Part shown: positions 1 through 8,006 of the stretch, one piece after another | Numbering within the stretch: the stretch's first letter is position 1 | Layout: the number at the start of each line of letters is the position of its first letter | Origin: HGM04593 sp045634305 | GTDB lineage: Bacteria > Bacteroidota > Bacteroidia > Bacteroidales > Bacteroidaceae | Length of the DNA stretch: 64,000 bases | Assembly: GCA_045634305.1 (NCBI GenBank) | Contig: JAZQZZ010000019.1 | Coordinates: 121,448-185,447, forward strand | Reading direction: 5' to 3' | The notes under the pieces: generated by a model | The model's input: only the letters and a program-made list of their open reading frames with translations | What the model was told of the DNA's origin: nothing | Database searches by the model: none | Position numbers and translations under genes: made by a program

Positions 1-658
1 GGTCGCCACGGAAGACAACGGGGGCATCGGCCGCACCTTCAGCTTTCAGGCGGCCGTCGACCTTCATAAAAGCTTTATCATGAAAATAGAGCGTTGTGCC
101 GGGTTGCAGCGACAATGTTGCACCTTGCGACACTGTAAGACTGTCGTAGATGACGTAATGTCCGGGGGCAAGCACGGTGTCTGAAAGGAAATTCTCACAA
201 CGCATAAAGGTAACATCGCGACCATAGGCAAGCAACAGCACATTCTGCTGTACCCCGCTTTCGAGAGTGAAGAGTAGCGAATCTTTTACCATAAAGGGGA
301 GATCGCCACCATTGCGGTCGACGGTAACTGAAGCAAGGACATAAAGGCTGTCGCGGGCACGTATCTCGAGATTGTCCATTTCCGTACCGTACTGTCCGTC
401 GACAAGCACGCTGAAAGGCGAAGCGCCACCACCGGCAAGCTGCACATTGCTGATGCGCAGAGATTTGTCGTTACGGTTGTGTACAAGGAACTTTGCCGTG
501 GGCGACATCACCTCCGAGAAAAGAGTATCAAAAGAGACGGTATCACACGAGAACTCCAAACGCAATGACGGGTTTGAAGAAAAATCGGCATCCTCGACAC
601 AAGAGCCGAGGAATACCGATAATATACCTATATATATAAGCGCTATTTTCTTTATCAT
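1..658 (-). CDS. Surface lipoprotein, beta-helix type, C-terminus beyond window
   Basis: This minus-strand gene starts at ATG 656-658 and reads open through base 1, so only the N-terminal 219 residues are visible. The start MIKKIALIYIGILSVFLGSC is a type II signal peptide with a lipobox Cys, so the protein should be lipid-anchored. After it come a beta-rich stretch (SLRLEFSCDTVSFDTLFSEV) and then a repetitive region (ATLSLQPGTTLYFHDKAFMKVDGRLKAEG split over positions about 180-210) that looks like the first coils of a right-handed beta-helix. Large Bacteroidales lipoproteins of this design are common and mostly of unknown role. It lies 130 bp downstream of pepD on the same strand. No function can be assigned. 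Confidence 0.75.
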   Translation of the reverse strand, partial: MIKKIALIYIGILSVFLGSCVEDADFSSNPSLRLEFSCDTVSFDTLFSEVMSPTAKFLVHNRNDKSLRISNVQLAGGGASPFSVLVDGQYGTEMDNLEIRARDSLYVLASVTVDRNGGDLPFMVKDSLLFTLESGVQQNVLLLAYGRDVTFMRCENFLSDTVLAPGHYVIYDSLTVSQGATLSLQPGTTLYFHDKAFMKVDGRLKAEGAADAPVVFRGD

Positions 659-788
659 CGTTTTATATAAAAACACAACTTCCTGTTCTGCCGGTGGTTT
701 TGGGCAGACACGCCGGTCTGTCCCTACAGGCAAAGGAGATCAAACAATCATTACCTTATACTAACGATGAAATACGCGTTTTATTGCA

Positions 789-2246
789 TTACTTTGCAGG
801 AGCATTCTCGAGCAATAGCAAGAGGTGACGCCACCAACGCTCGGTTGATGCTATGTGCAAACGCTCATCGGGAGAGTGCACACCACGCATTGTTGGGCCG
901 AACGAAATCATATCCAGGTGCGGAGCTTTCTCAAGGAAAAGGCCGCACTCAAGTCCGGCATGAATTGCTTTAATCTTGGCATCCTCGCCAAAGAGCTGCT
1001 TATATGTTTCGCAAGCCACCTTGAGAATCTCGGACTTCATATTGGGTTTCCAACCCGGATACTGCCCCTTTGTCGTCACCTTTGCACCTGCAAGTTCAAA
1101 GGCTGCGCGTACTGAATCGGACACACAGTCGCGCGCCGACTCAATCGAACTGCGCTGGCTGGTGGTAATGGTGATTACATTGTCGGCAGTACGCTTTATC
1201 GAGGCAAGGTTGCTTGATGTCTCGACCAAACCGGGAACATCCTGGCTCATTGCAAAGACGCCGTTGAACACAGCGCACACGCTATGCAGCAGCTTGCCCG
1301 CAACAACCGGGTCTATGACACGTGTCACAGGGTCGGTACTCTGCATTGTAAGACGCATATCAGGCTCGGTCACGCTATACTCGTCCTGCACCTCGGCTGC
1401 AAATATATTGAAATCGACACGAACCTTCTCCTTATCGGCCGACTGTATTGCAAAGACCGCAGAGGCATCGCGTGGAATGGCATTGTGGAGGCTGCCGCCA
1501 CTGATATCGCAAAGATAGAACTCATACTTACGGGCCATGCGGTCAAGGAAACGGCACAACAGTTTGTTTGCATTGGCGCGTCCTTTGTTGATATCGTCAC
1601 CCGAGTGACCGCCTGTGAGAGCATTAATATCGACCTTGACATAGAACATGTCGCCACCGATTGTTGTCCACACGTGCTTGAAATCGGCATAATTACATAC
1701 ACCGCCGGCACAACCGATAAACATCTCACCCTCGTCCTCACTGTCGAGGTTTACAAGAATATCACCGTGCAACAGTTCAGGAGCAAGCGCTTCGGCACCT
1801 GTAAGACCGGTTTCCTCATCAATTGTAAAGAGACAGTTAACGGGACCATGCTTCAACGACTTGTCAGCAAGCACTGCCATTGCAGCAGCCACGCCAATGC
1901 CATTGTCGGCGCCAAGTGTTGTTCCCTGTGCTTTGAGCCACTCACCATCCACCCACGTCTTTATCGGGTCTTTTGTAAAGTCGTGCTCAACATCCGGACG
2001 CTTGTCGCACACCATATCCATATGAGACTGCAGTATGATTGTCTTTCGGTTTTCATAGCCTGCCGAAGCGGGTTTCTTTATAAGCACATTGCCTACGCTG
2101 TCGGCAATAGTCTCGTAACCCAGTTCCTTACCGAAATTCTGCAGGAAAGCTGATATTTGAGCCTCATTCTTTGAGCCATGAGGAATTTCACATATCTTCA
2201 AGAAATACCCGAAAAGCGCCTCGGGCTGTAATTTATTGTTCTCCAT
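789..2246 (-). CDS. pepD: Aminoacyl-histidine dipeptidase (Xaa-His dipeptidase, M20C)
   Basis: A cytosolic di-zinc dipeptidase of the M20C family that hydrolyses a broad set of dipeptides, including Xaa-His. The 485-residue length is normal for PepD. Family motifs are in order: HMDMVCDK near residue 78 (first zinc ligand), GADNGIG near 118 (bridging Asp), DEETGLTGA near 148 (catalytic Glu) and NLDSEDEGE near 170. A C-terminal His in ERWWRH-like context is also present. I place the start at ATG 2244-2246 (MENNKLQPEAL), which fits the family; two codons upstream a TTG could extend it. There is no signal peptide. The gene is divergent from the small membrane protein at 2433 and followed by the partial lipoprotein gene. 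Confidence 0.93.
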   Translation of the reverse strand: MENNKLQPEALFGYFLKICEIPHGSKNEAQISAFLQNFGKELGYETIADSVGNVLIKKPASAGYENRKTIILQSHMDMVCDKRPDVEHDFTKDPIKTWVDGEWLKAQGTTLGADNGIGVAAAMAVLADKSLKHGPVNCLFTIDEETGLTGAEALAPELLHGDILVNLDSEDEGEMFIGCAGGVCNYADFKHVWTTIGGDMFYVKVDINALTGGHSGDDINKGRANANKLLCRFLDRMARKYEFYLCDISGGSLHNAIPRDASAVFAIQSADKEKVRVDFNIFAAEVQDEYSVTEPDMRLTMQSTDPVTRVIDPVVAGKLLHSVCAVFNGVFAMSQDVPGLVETSSNLASIKRTADNVITITTSQRSSIESARDCVSDSVRAAFELAGAKVTTKGQYPGWKPNMKSEILKVACETYKQLFGEDAKIKAIHAGLECGLFLEKAPHLDMISFGPTMRGVHSPDERLHIASTERWWRHLLLLLENAPAK

Positions 2247-2372
2247 ATTCAAAAATGTTTAAATTCGTTAAAGAAAGTCTTTTATTCGTAAAATATTGTT
2301 AATTATCCTTTTTATTGCTCTTTTTTTACCTTTTTTTGGCAATATGCTGGCCCTCAAGATAATAAAAAGCAC

Positions 2373-2380
2373 TATCTTTG
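2373..2380 (+). promoter_or_regulatory. Bacteroidota -7 box for the 2433 gene
   Basis: TATCTTTG matches the Bacteroidota sigma-factor -7 consensus TAnnTTTG and lies 53 bases before the start of the small membrane protein gene. A good TTTG partner at the expected 19-21 base spacing is not evident, so the -33 element is weak or absent. Confidence 0.5.
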
Positions 2381-2432
2381 CACCGCTGATATAAACGACA
2401 CATTCAGCTACAACATTACAAAGTTAATTGAA

Positions 2433-2645
2433 ATGTTCAAAACTTTACTATTTACACTTATAATTATTGCTATTTGCGTTGCATTGCTTGCCATAAAGGT
2501 AATTATCAAGAAGAATGGCAGGTTCCCCAATACACACGTCGGCGGCAACAAGGCCATGCGCAAGAGAGGTATAAAATGTGTACAGTCACAAGACAGGGAC
2601 GCACGCAAGGAGAACCACATGGCAGTAAAAGAGAGCAGCAGATGA
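2433..2645 (+). CDS. Small single-pass membrane protein
   Basis: A 70-residue protein with one N-terminal transmembrane helix (LLFTLIIIAICVALLAIKVI, about residues 4-24). A basic cytoplasmic tail follows with the phrase GRFPNTHVGGNKAMRKRGI near residues 29-46 and CVQSQDR near 49. I recall a conserved Bacteroidales family of small membrane proteins with the same layout (helix, then FPxxHVxxNKAxRKxGI, then C.QxQ), but no function is known to me. It is 63 bp upstream of the OmpH-like gene on the same strand, so the two may be co-transcribed from the promoter near 2373. The Lys/Arg-rich tail and Cys are the notable features. Confidence 0.7.
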   Translation: MFKTLLFTLIIIAICVALLAIKVIIKKNGRFPNTHVGGNKAMRKRGIKCVQSQDRDARKENHMAVKESSR

Positions 2646-2708
2646 GCATGCCGCGACAAATTGACAGACCGTTAGAAAATTAATATAAACAGATTCTATA
2701 AAAATACT

Positions 2709-3332
2709 ATGAGAACCACAAAAATCATGACTTTATTGGCTACAATGGCCTTTATACAGATGTTTTTCATCCAGTGCTCTACAAACAACAGCGAGACAGC
2801 GCCTGCAGCGCCCGCCACAACCGTTGTAACAGAGCTCACAGATTCAGCCGCAACACCGGTATGCCAGATTAAGATTGCATACGTCGATTATGACTCACTG
2901 CTGCTTAACTTCAACCTCGCACAGGAGATGCAGAAAGAGCTTATCCGCGAAGAGATGAAAATAAACAACATCATTGAAAAGGATAGAAAGAACCTGCAGA
3001 ATGAGGCTGCCACCTTTGAGCAGAAGGTACAGAACAACGTCTTTGCAACACAGGAGCGCGCACAGGCCGAATATGAGAAAATCATGAAAAAGGAGCAGGA
3101 GTTGGTACAGCGCGGACAGGCTCTGATTGCCGAATTCGAAGAGACAAGAATGTTGAAATCAAATGAAATAACTCAATGCATCATGGAGTATATACAAGAG
3201 TATAACAGCAATGCAAAGTACGATTTCATTCTCACAAAGATGGGCGGCAACATGCTTTATGCCAATGATGCACTCGACATCACCAAAGCAGTTGTCGAAG
3301 GCCTCAATACAAAGTACGAGACAAAGGAATAA
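2709..3332 (+). CDS. OmpH/Skp-like periplasmic lipoprotein
   Basis: A 207-residue protein with a lipoprotein signal (MAFIQMFFIQC, Cys at residue 23), a Ser/Thr/Ala/Pro-rich linker and then a typical OmpH (Skp) domain. That domain begins KIAYVDYDSLL near residue 55, continues through a long charged coiled coil (about 75-150: QEMQKELIREEMKINNIIEK and onward) and ends in a small beta/helix cap (YDFILTKMGGNMLYANDALDITK). Skp is a trimeric periplasmic chaperone that holds outer-membrane proteins. Bacteroidota carry several paralogues, and a lipid-anchored form is one of them. It is probably co-transcribed with the small membrane protein upstream and ends at the bidirectional terminator. Confidence 0.85.
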   Translation: MRTTKIMTLLATMAFIQMFFIQCSTNNSETAPAAPATTVVTELTDSAATPVCQIKIAYVDYDSLLLNFNLAQEMQKELIREEMKINNIIEKDRKNLQNEAATFEQKVQNNVFATQERAQAEYEKIMKKEQELVQRGQALIAEFEETRMLKSNEITQCIMEYIQEYNSNAKYDFILTKMGGNMLYANDALDITKAVVEGLNTKYETKE

Positions 3333-3350
3333 TAAAAGTTTTCTCTATAT

Positions 3351-3386
3351 TAAAAAACCCGATTTCATATGAAATCGGGTTTTTTA
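3351..3386. terminator. Bidirectional rho-independent terminator
   Basis: A perfect palindrome runs from the A-run through CCCGATTTCATATGAAATCGGG to the T-run. It has A6 on one side and T6 on the other, so it works in both directions. It lies between the convergent OmpH-like gene and aspA. Confidence 0.95.
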
Positions 3387-3399
3387 ATATTTTCATATA

Positions 3400-4815
3400 T
3401 CAATGTTTCTTATGAGGCATCTTGTGTGGCGCAATCATATTCTCGGGACGCAGCAACTCGTCAAGTTCTTCCTTTGTGAGCATATTCTCCTCAAGAACAA
3501 GGTCGTAGACACTACGGTTCTCCTTGAGAGCACGTTTGGCAATCTTTGCGCTGTTCTCATAACCAAGCACAGGATTGAGCGCAGTGACAATACCGATGCT
3601 TCCCATGACTAGTTCCTTGCAATGACCTTCGTTGGCCGTGATACCGTCTACACACAACACGCGCAGACGTGTCATGCCACGCAACAACATGCGTATTGAT
3701 GAAATTATGGAGTGAACAATCACCGGCTCCATAACATTCAGCTGCAGCTGTCCTGCCTCGGCAGCAAAGGTTACTGTAAGATCATTACCGATGACGCGGA
3801 AACAGATTTGATTCACGACCTCGGGAATTACAGGATTCACCTTACCCGGCATTATGCTTGAACCGGGCTGCATTGGCGGCAGATTGATTTCGTTGAGACC
3901 ACAGCGTGGGCCACTTGACAAGAGTCGGAGGTCGTTACATATTTTGGAAAGTTTGACAGCCAAGCGCTTCAAAGCCGACGAGTACATCACTGTCGAACCG
4001 GTATCAGGGGTTGCTTCAATGAGGTTTCCGGCAAGCACGAACTCTTTGCCCGAAATAATACGCAAAGCATTAACACATGCCTGAGCGTAGCCGGGTTCGG
4101 TATTGATTCCCGTACCAATGGCTGTAGCACCCATATTTACCTCTAGGAACAGGCGTGCCATCTCATTCAAACGGCCCACCTCCTCGTCAAGAGTCGCAGC
4201 AAAGGCCTCGAACTCCTGACCCAATGTCATCGGAACGGCATCCTGCAACTGTGTGCGACCCATCTTTATCACGTTATTGAACTCCTTGCCCTTTTCACGG
4301 AACGATGCGATGAGCAGCTTAAGTTCACGCACCAGATCCTCGCTGTGCAGTATGAAACAGAGTTTGAAAGATGTTGGATATGCATCGTTGGTAGACTGCG
4401 ACAGGTTCACATGGTCGTTGGGGTGGCAATACTGATACTCGCCTTTCTCGTGGCCAAGAATCTCGAGCGCACGGTTTGCAACGACTTCGTTGATGTTCAT
4501 GTTTGTGGAAGTACCCGCACCGCCCTGCATAAGGTCGACAGGAAACTGGTCGACAAGTGCTCCCTCCATAATCTCCTCACAAGCCTTTTTAATGGCTTTT
4601 CCAATCTCTTCATCAAGTGTTCCCAATGAGACATTTGCATGTGCAGCTGCCCATTTTACCATGGCAAGAGCTTTTACATAATAAGGGTGGTCACTTATGG
4701 TAATTCCGGAGATATCCTTGAAATTTACCATTGCGCGCAAAGTTTGCACACCATAATAAGCATCGGCAGGGACCTGAATCTCGCCTAAAGAATCGTGTTC
4801 AAGACGTGTTTTCAT
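3400..4815 (-). CDS. aspA: Aspartate ammonia-lyase
   Basis: Converts L-aspartate to fumarate plus ammonia in the cytoplasm. In Bacteroidales it supplies fumarate for the anaerobic fumarate reductase pathway. At 471 residues it has the usual aspartase length. Diagnostic features are the N-terminus RLEHDSLGEIQVPADAYYGVQT, the aspartate-binding GGAGTSTNMNINEV near residues 98-111, NDHVNLSQSTND near 133, GRTQLQDAVP near 185, and the fumarase/aspartase signature GSSIMPGKVNP near 316. The family also includes fumarase C, but the YYGVQT...RA N-terminal block and the overall match point to aspartase. It is monocistronic and convergent with the OmpH-like gene. Confidence 0.95.
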   Translation of the reverse strand: MKTRLEHDSLGEIQVPADAYYGVQTLRAMVNFKDISGITISDHPYYVKALAMVKWAAAHANVSLGTLDEEIGKAIKKACEEIMEGALVDQFPVDLMQGGAGTSTNMNINEVVANRALEILGHEKGEYQYCHPNDHVNLSQSTNDAYPTSFKLCFILHSEDLVRELKLLIASFREKGKEFNNVIKMGRTQLQDAVPMTLGQEFEAFAATLDEEVGRLNEMARLFLEVNMGATAIGTGINTEPGYAQACVNALRIISGKEFVLAGNLIEATPDTGSTVMYSSALKRLAVKLSKICNDLRLLSSGPRCGLNEINLPPMQPGSSIMPGKVNPVIPEVVNQICFRVIGNDLTVTFAAEAGQLQLNVMEPVIVHSIISSIRMLLRGMTRLRVLCVDGITANEGHCKELVMGSIGIVTALNPVLGYENSAKIAKRALKENRSVYDLVLEENMLTKEELDELLRPENMIAPHKMPHKKH

Positions 4816-4886
4816 TGTTATATCCTTTTAATAATCTTATTATAAAAACAAGCAATGCCGGCACAAGGTTCGACAATTGCCATATG

Positions 4887-4915
4887 CGAAGATATAAATT
4901 AAAAATTGTAACAAA
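4887..4915 (-). promoter_or_regulatory. Candidate aspA promoter
   Basis: On the minus strand TATCTTCG (one mismatch to TAnnTTTG) occupies 4887-4894 and a TTTG box lies at 4912-4915 with a 17-base spacer, slightly short. It would give a leader of about 70 bases. The rest of 4916-5156 is AT-rich and I see no gene in it. Confidence 0.4.
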
Positions 4916-5156
4916 GAATTATAGACGTTATTTTTTGCAAAAGTCGCGTAAAAGGAAAAAGCAGGAGCGGATTACCCGCTTGGAATTATCGTGATTCCGT
5001 TGGAAAATGCAATCGACCAAGAAGGAAAGCATTTTTTGCGATACCATTCCACAGCGGTCAGTGAGGCCATTTTTATCTAAAAATCAGGGGTCTTACACTC
5101 ACTTTTTTCGGCGTAAAATTGTCCTTAATTTAATCTTGTTTTTTAAAGTTGATTTT

Positions 5157-5185
5157 TATCAAATACGCATATCAAGTACGCATCG
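5157..5185. repeat. Left-end copies of the TCAAGTACGCAT repeat (candidate att region)
   Basis: Two tandem 13-base units, TATCAAATACGCA and TATCAAGTACGCA, followed by TCG. The 15-mer TATCAAGTACGCATC at 5170-5184 recurs as its exact reverse complement at 32527-32541. The 12-mer TCAAGTACGCAT recurs in direct orientation at 32548-32559, next to the integrase. This marks the point where core-like sequence behind aspA gives way to AT-rich island sequence, so it may be one attachment end or an integrase-binding site. The stretch 5186-5361 after it holds no gene I can support. Confidence 0.55.
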
Positions 5186-5361
5186 TTTGATTGTTTGTTA
5201 GACAAAGGTACAAAAAATGATTTAAAAGATAAAATCAGAGCCTTACTTTATTTACATTCTTTCGACTCTCATCAAACCTGGTCATACCGGTTATTTTTTC
5301 TTTTGTATTATTCTGCAAAAAATCTTATGCCAAAGGTCTTTTTCAACACAAATACGACATC

Positions 5362-5369
5362 TATTTTTG
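5362..5369 (+). promoter_or_regulatory. -7 box for the 5416 gene
   Basis: TATTTTTG fits TAnnTTTG and lies 47 bases before the start codon of the small helix-turn-helix gene. No convincing TTTG box is seen at the proper spacing. Confidence 0.45.
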
Positions 5370-5415
5370 CAGTAAATTATACAATACAGCAATTTAATAC
5401 CACCTCGAAAAGCCT

Positions 5416-5649
5416 ATGTTGAAAAGTACCGATATAAAAGCTATTGCCAAGCAAGTTGCATTAGAAATGTACTCGTTGAATGATGAGGTGTTGTCACTCT
5501 CGGACGTGGCTATAAAATTGAGCAAATCCGAAGCTGCAATCAAACAAATGTGCTATAGAGGACAGTTACCCTTTCATAAACAACACAAGACATACTATTT
5601 CAGTAAAAACGAGATAACGAACTTCCTTTTGAAAAAAATGAATGTTTGA
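5416..5649 (+). CDS. Small helix-turn-helix protein, excisionase-like
   Basis: A 77-residue protein with a winged helix-turn-helix of the MerR/excisionase kind: VLSLSDVAIKLSKSEAAIKQ is the helix-turn-helix, followed by the wing YRGQLPFHKQHKTYYFSKNEITNFL. Such HTH_17-like proteins at the ends of Bacteroidales islands often act as excisionases or accessory recombination directionality factors. Its position right inside the left repeat, opposite the integrase at the far end, agrees with that, but the role here is inference. It is transcribed into the island and is closed by a hairpin just downstream. Confidence 0.75.
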   Translation: MLKSTDIKAIAKQVALEMYSLNDEVLSLSDVAIKLSKSEAAIKQMCYRGQLPFHKQHKTYYFSKNEITNFLLKKMNV

Positions 5650-5670
5650 GAATTCCCCAATCATTAAAGA

Positions 5671-5706
5671 CCACTCGCGGCCCGCTGTGAAGCTCGCCGC
5701 GAGTGG
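5671..5706 (+). terminator. Hairpin after the 5416 gene
   Basis: The 10-base arms CCACTCGCGG and CCGCGAGTGG flank a 16-base loop. Downstream bases are A/T-rich but there is no clean T-run, so this is a probable rather than a perfect terminator. Confidence 0.6.
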
Positions 5707-5903
5707 CATTATTATAAGGTAAGGTATTCATAGTACTGGTTGTGTGGATATTATATCAACATAAAACTCTCCTCACATACTTCATCGTATTCTTCTTGAT
5801 GGAACAGCCTTATTTGTTACAGTCCTTTTACGCAGTAGCAACACCATACAAACAACCATAAATTTAAATAATAGACTTTATATACAATTTTTACTTGTAT
5901 TTA

Positions 5904-5935
5904 TTTGTAGACTTCAAATCCTTACACTATATTTG
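5904..5935 (+). promoter_or_regulatory. Consensus Bacteroidota promoter
   Basis: TTTG at 5904-5907, a 20-base spacer and TATATTTG at 5928-5935 match both promoter boxes exactly. It drives the 5956 gene, with a leader of about 15 bases. Confidence 0.8.
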
Positions 5936-5955
5936 CAACGAAAATTTAAGTTTAT

Positions 5956-6717
5956 ATGATTTTTACTATTGACCATTATCTACAATCTCTTCTGGAAACA
6001 AGCATTAAAAAGGCTTTCGAACCAGAATTTATGACTTCATTAGAAGTTGTAAAAAAGGTCATGAACGTTCCGGAGTGTGCATTGGAGGCCTTGCTTAGAG
6101 AAAATGGATATGATGCAATAGAAACCACAAGCATTTGCATAGACGAAGAAATGCTTATGGTATTTGCGAATGCCTACACACGCAAATTGCGTTCTTATTT
6201 TATTAGTTCTAATAGAAATCTACACTTGCTCACTCCACAAGAACGTTTCGATTTAGACGAGTTTTACACAGCATTTAAAAAGAAAGGTCTTGAACACACG
6301 AATGTCAAGAATTGGAATCAAATAGATACAGAATTAATTCGCGACTATTTCGTACAAGAAATAAAAAAACAGACACCACACCGCAATAGTTTTTACGATG
6401 ATATTATATGTCATGTCGTTATAAACGAAACAAATGAAGAGCTTTCACGAAACAAAATCAATTCAACCGCAGATAGCTCACAGCATAAACATATACATTG
6501 TAAAAACTATAAATCGGCATTATTAGTCCGAATAACAAAGAGCAGATTATACCAATCAAAGTTAAAGACTAATAACAGCATAAATCAAACAAGTACAACG
6601 ATAATCAGGCAGGTATACACAGTCGCCCGATATCACACATTCCCTGTTGACAGCAACAACCCTGACGATGACAATAACAATACTTCTGTATTTTGTGATT
6701 TTATAATGAAACATTAA
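5956..6717 (+). CDS. Hypothetical protein
   Basis: A 253-residue protein I do not recognise. The first 155 residues look like a normal folded, mostly helical domain (for example VKKVMNVPECALEALLRENGY and LTPQERFDLDEFYTAFKKKG). From about residue 160 the sequence turns low-complexity and rich in Asn, Ser, Thr, His and Lys, with NSTADSSQHKHIH and a DSNNPDDDNNNTS patch. That change suggests either a disordered tail or a reading frame that was extended by an old frameshift. There is no signal peptide and no transmembrane helix. It has a perfect promoter, so it is probably expressed. Confidence 0.6.
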   Translation: MIFTIDHYLQSLLETSIKKAFEPEFMTSLEVVKKVMNVPECALEALLRENGYDAIETTSICIDEEMLMVFANAYTRKLRSYFISSNRNLHLLTPQERFDLDEFYTAFKKKGLEHTNVKNWNQIDTELIRDYFVQEIKKQTPHRNSFYDDIICHVVINETNEELSRNKINSTADSSQHKHIHCKNYKSALLVRITKSRLYQSKLKTNNSINQTSTTIIRQVYTVARYHTFPVDSNNPDDDNNNTSVFCDFIMKH

Positions 6718-6775
6718 CCGCATCATCAGGAAGTTCAACGATACACATCCCTATGGTGCATAAACAGGGAATTCA

Positions 6776-6953
6776 ATGATAAATAAAAATATATTAAAAG
6801 ACGAGATTGTCAAATCAAACTTACCCGACAATGTAAAAAAACAGCTAATATCATCACTGAATAAGAATAATATTAAAGAGGTCGTAATTGTTTTTTTTAA
6901 AATTGCTTAATATTGGTTCAAATATTATAGGTTTGTTCGACAACGAAGACTAA
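6776..6953 (+). pseudogene. Small gene with apparent frameshift in a T8 run
   Basis: An ATG at 6776 opens a 44-codon frame (MINKNILKDEIVKSNLPDN and onward) that stops at 6910. If one base of the eight-T run at about 6891-6898 is removed, the frame instead continues as VVIVFLKLLNIGSNIIGLFDNED and ends at 6953, only 13 bases before the next gene. The continued frame looks more protein-like than the short end, so the gene is either broken by homopolymer slippage or reads through by slippage. No family is recognised. Confidence 0.4.
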
Positions 6954-6966
6954 ATGCACAAAAAAT

Positions 6967-7263
6967 ATGGAATTAGGTTCTGCTATAAAAGTCATAAGAA
7001 AAGAAAAAGGTTTCACTCAAAAAGAGTTGGCAAGCAAATGTAATATATCAACCAATGCATTATGCAGTATTGAAAACAATAAAACATTACCATCAAAAGC
7101 GACTCTTAATAAGATATGCGAATGCCTCAATGTGCCTAACGCTTACCTTTTATTTCTATGCATAACAGACGAAGACATTCCAGCAGAAAGTACTGCTTTA
7201 TTCAAGGCACTATATGAACCCATAAAAAAAGTCTTGTTAGAAGAAATCTCCAACAATTCTTAA
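6967..7263 (+). CDS. XRE-family DNA-binding regulator
   Basis: A 98-residue protein whose first 65 residues form a Cro/C1-type helix-turn-helix (IKVIRKEKGFTQKELASKC then NISTNALCSIENNKTLPSKATLNKICECLNV). The C-terminal third is a short helical extension (TALFKALYEPIKKVLLEEI) that may dimerise. It probably represses its own or a neighbouring island promoter. It follows the small frameshifted ORF by 13 bases and is closed by a strong terminator at 7301. Confidence 0.85.
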   Translation: MELGSAIKVIRKEKGFTQKELASKCNISTNALCSIENNKTLPSKATLNKICECLNVPNAYLLFLCITDEDIPAESTALFKALYEPIKKVLLEEISNNS

Positions 7264-7300
7264 CAAGGGAACTATGTAGCGTAAACGCTCCATTGAAGAC

Positions 7301-7336
7301 ATTATGCCTCGATATGCGCATCGAGGCATAATTTTT
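7301..7336 (+). terminator. Rho-independent terminator
   Basis: Perfect 13-base arms ATTATGCCTCGAT and ATCGAGGCATAAT (7301-7313 and 7320-7332) are followed by a T-run. Between here and 7756 I see no gene, only AT-rich sequence. Confidence 0.9.
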
Positions 7337-7756
7337 ATGTATTCACGCCACTCTTTGGACAGTAATAGCAGATGACTATGATTTGACAATTAAAGCCCGT
7401 AAGCTAATATAAACTTGTAACTGCGCCAACAATCAATTACCACATCAACCCAGTAGAGCAAAACCGGAAATACCATTTGATCGTTCAGACAAATGGCCCG
7501 AAAATAATACACAACTTAATTTAGTAATTTATCCTGGTTATCGTGTAACAACCACGAAGCATCGCATAAGCCTTAGTACACTCCCAACGCCGCCTTAAAC
7601 ATTTTAACAAAAGAGAGTACAATAATCTTAAGTGCAATCAAACTTTTTTCGTTTCCTATTTCCGTACTATTCTTTTGTATCTTTACCTTACAGCGAAGAT
7701 ATTCTGCATTCGCAGTAAAACATCAAAGCAAGCTTTATTATATTTTGCTCATTAGG

Positions 7757-8003
7757 TTTGTATCTTTGTATCAAAGAAGGGAACAATATGTATATAGTTA
7801 ATAATCAATGGAAATAAATTGATACAAACTTGATACATACCCGATACAAATTATCCCGCTTCAGCTTTTGTATCACCAAACGACGTACCCAATTATTTTT
7901 GTATCACATAGCAAATATAAGTTGTATCGCATTTGTATCACTTCTAAACACGTGTTTTACAACGTATTGAGCAATGAATAAAACAAAGATACAATGATAC
8001 AAA
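7757..8003. repeat. Iteron-like GATACAAA repeats
   Basis: Eight exact copies of GATACAAA in either orientation begin at 7757, 7765, 7821, 7843, 7867, 7898, 7932 and 7996, with near copies at 7832, 7922 and 7988. The region is AT-rich and has no credible gene. Dense short repeats of this kind are typical of protein-binding arrays such as replication iterons or regulator clusters, but which of these applies is not shown by the sequence. Confidence 0.65.
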
Positions 8004-8006
8004 CTT

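Noticed and set aside
5203..5210. TACCTTTG on the minus strand as the aspA promoter
   Set aside because: It would give a leader of nearly 400 bases starting within the island; the site near 4887 is closer and outside it.
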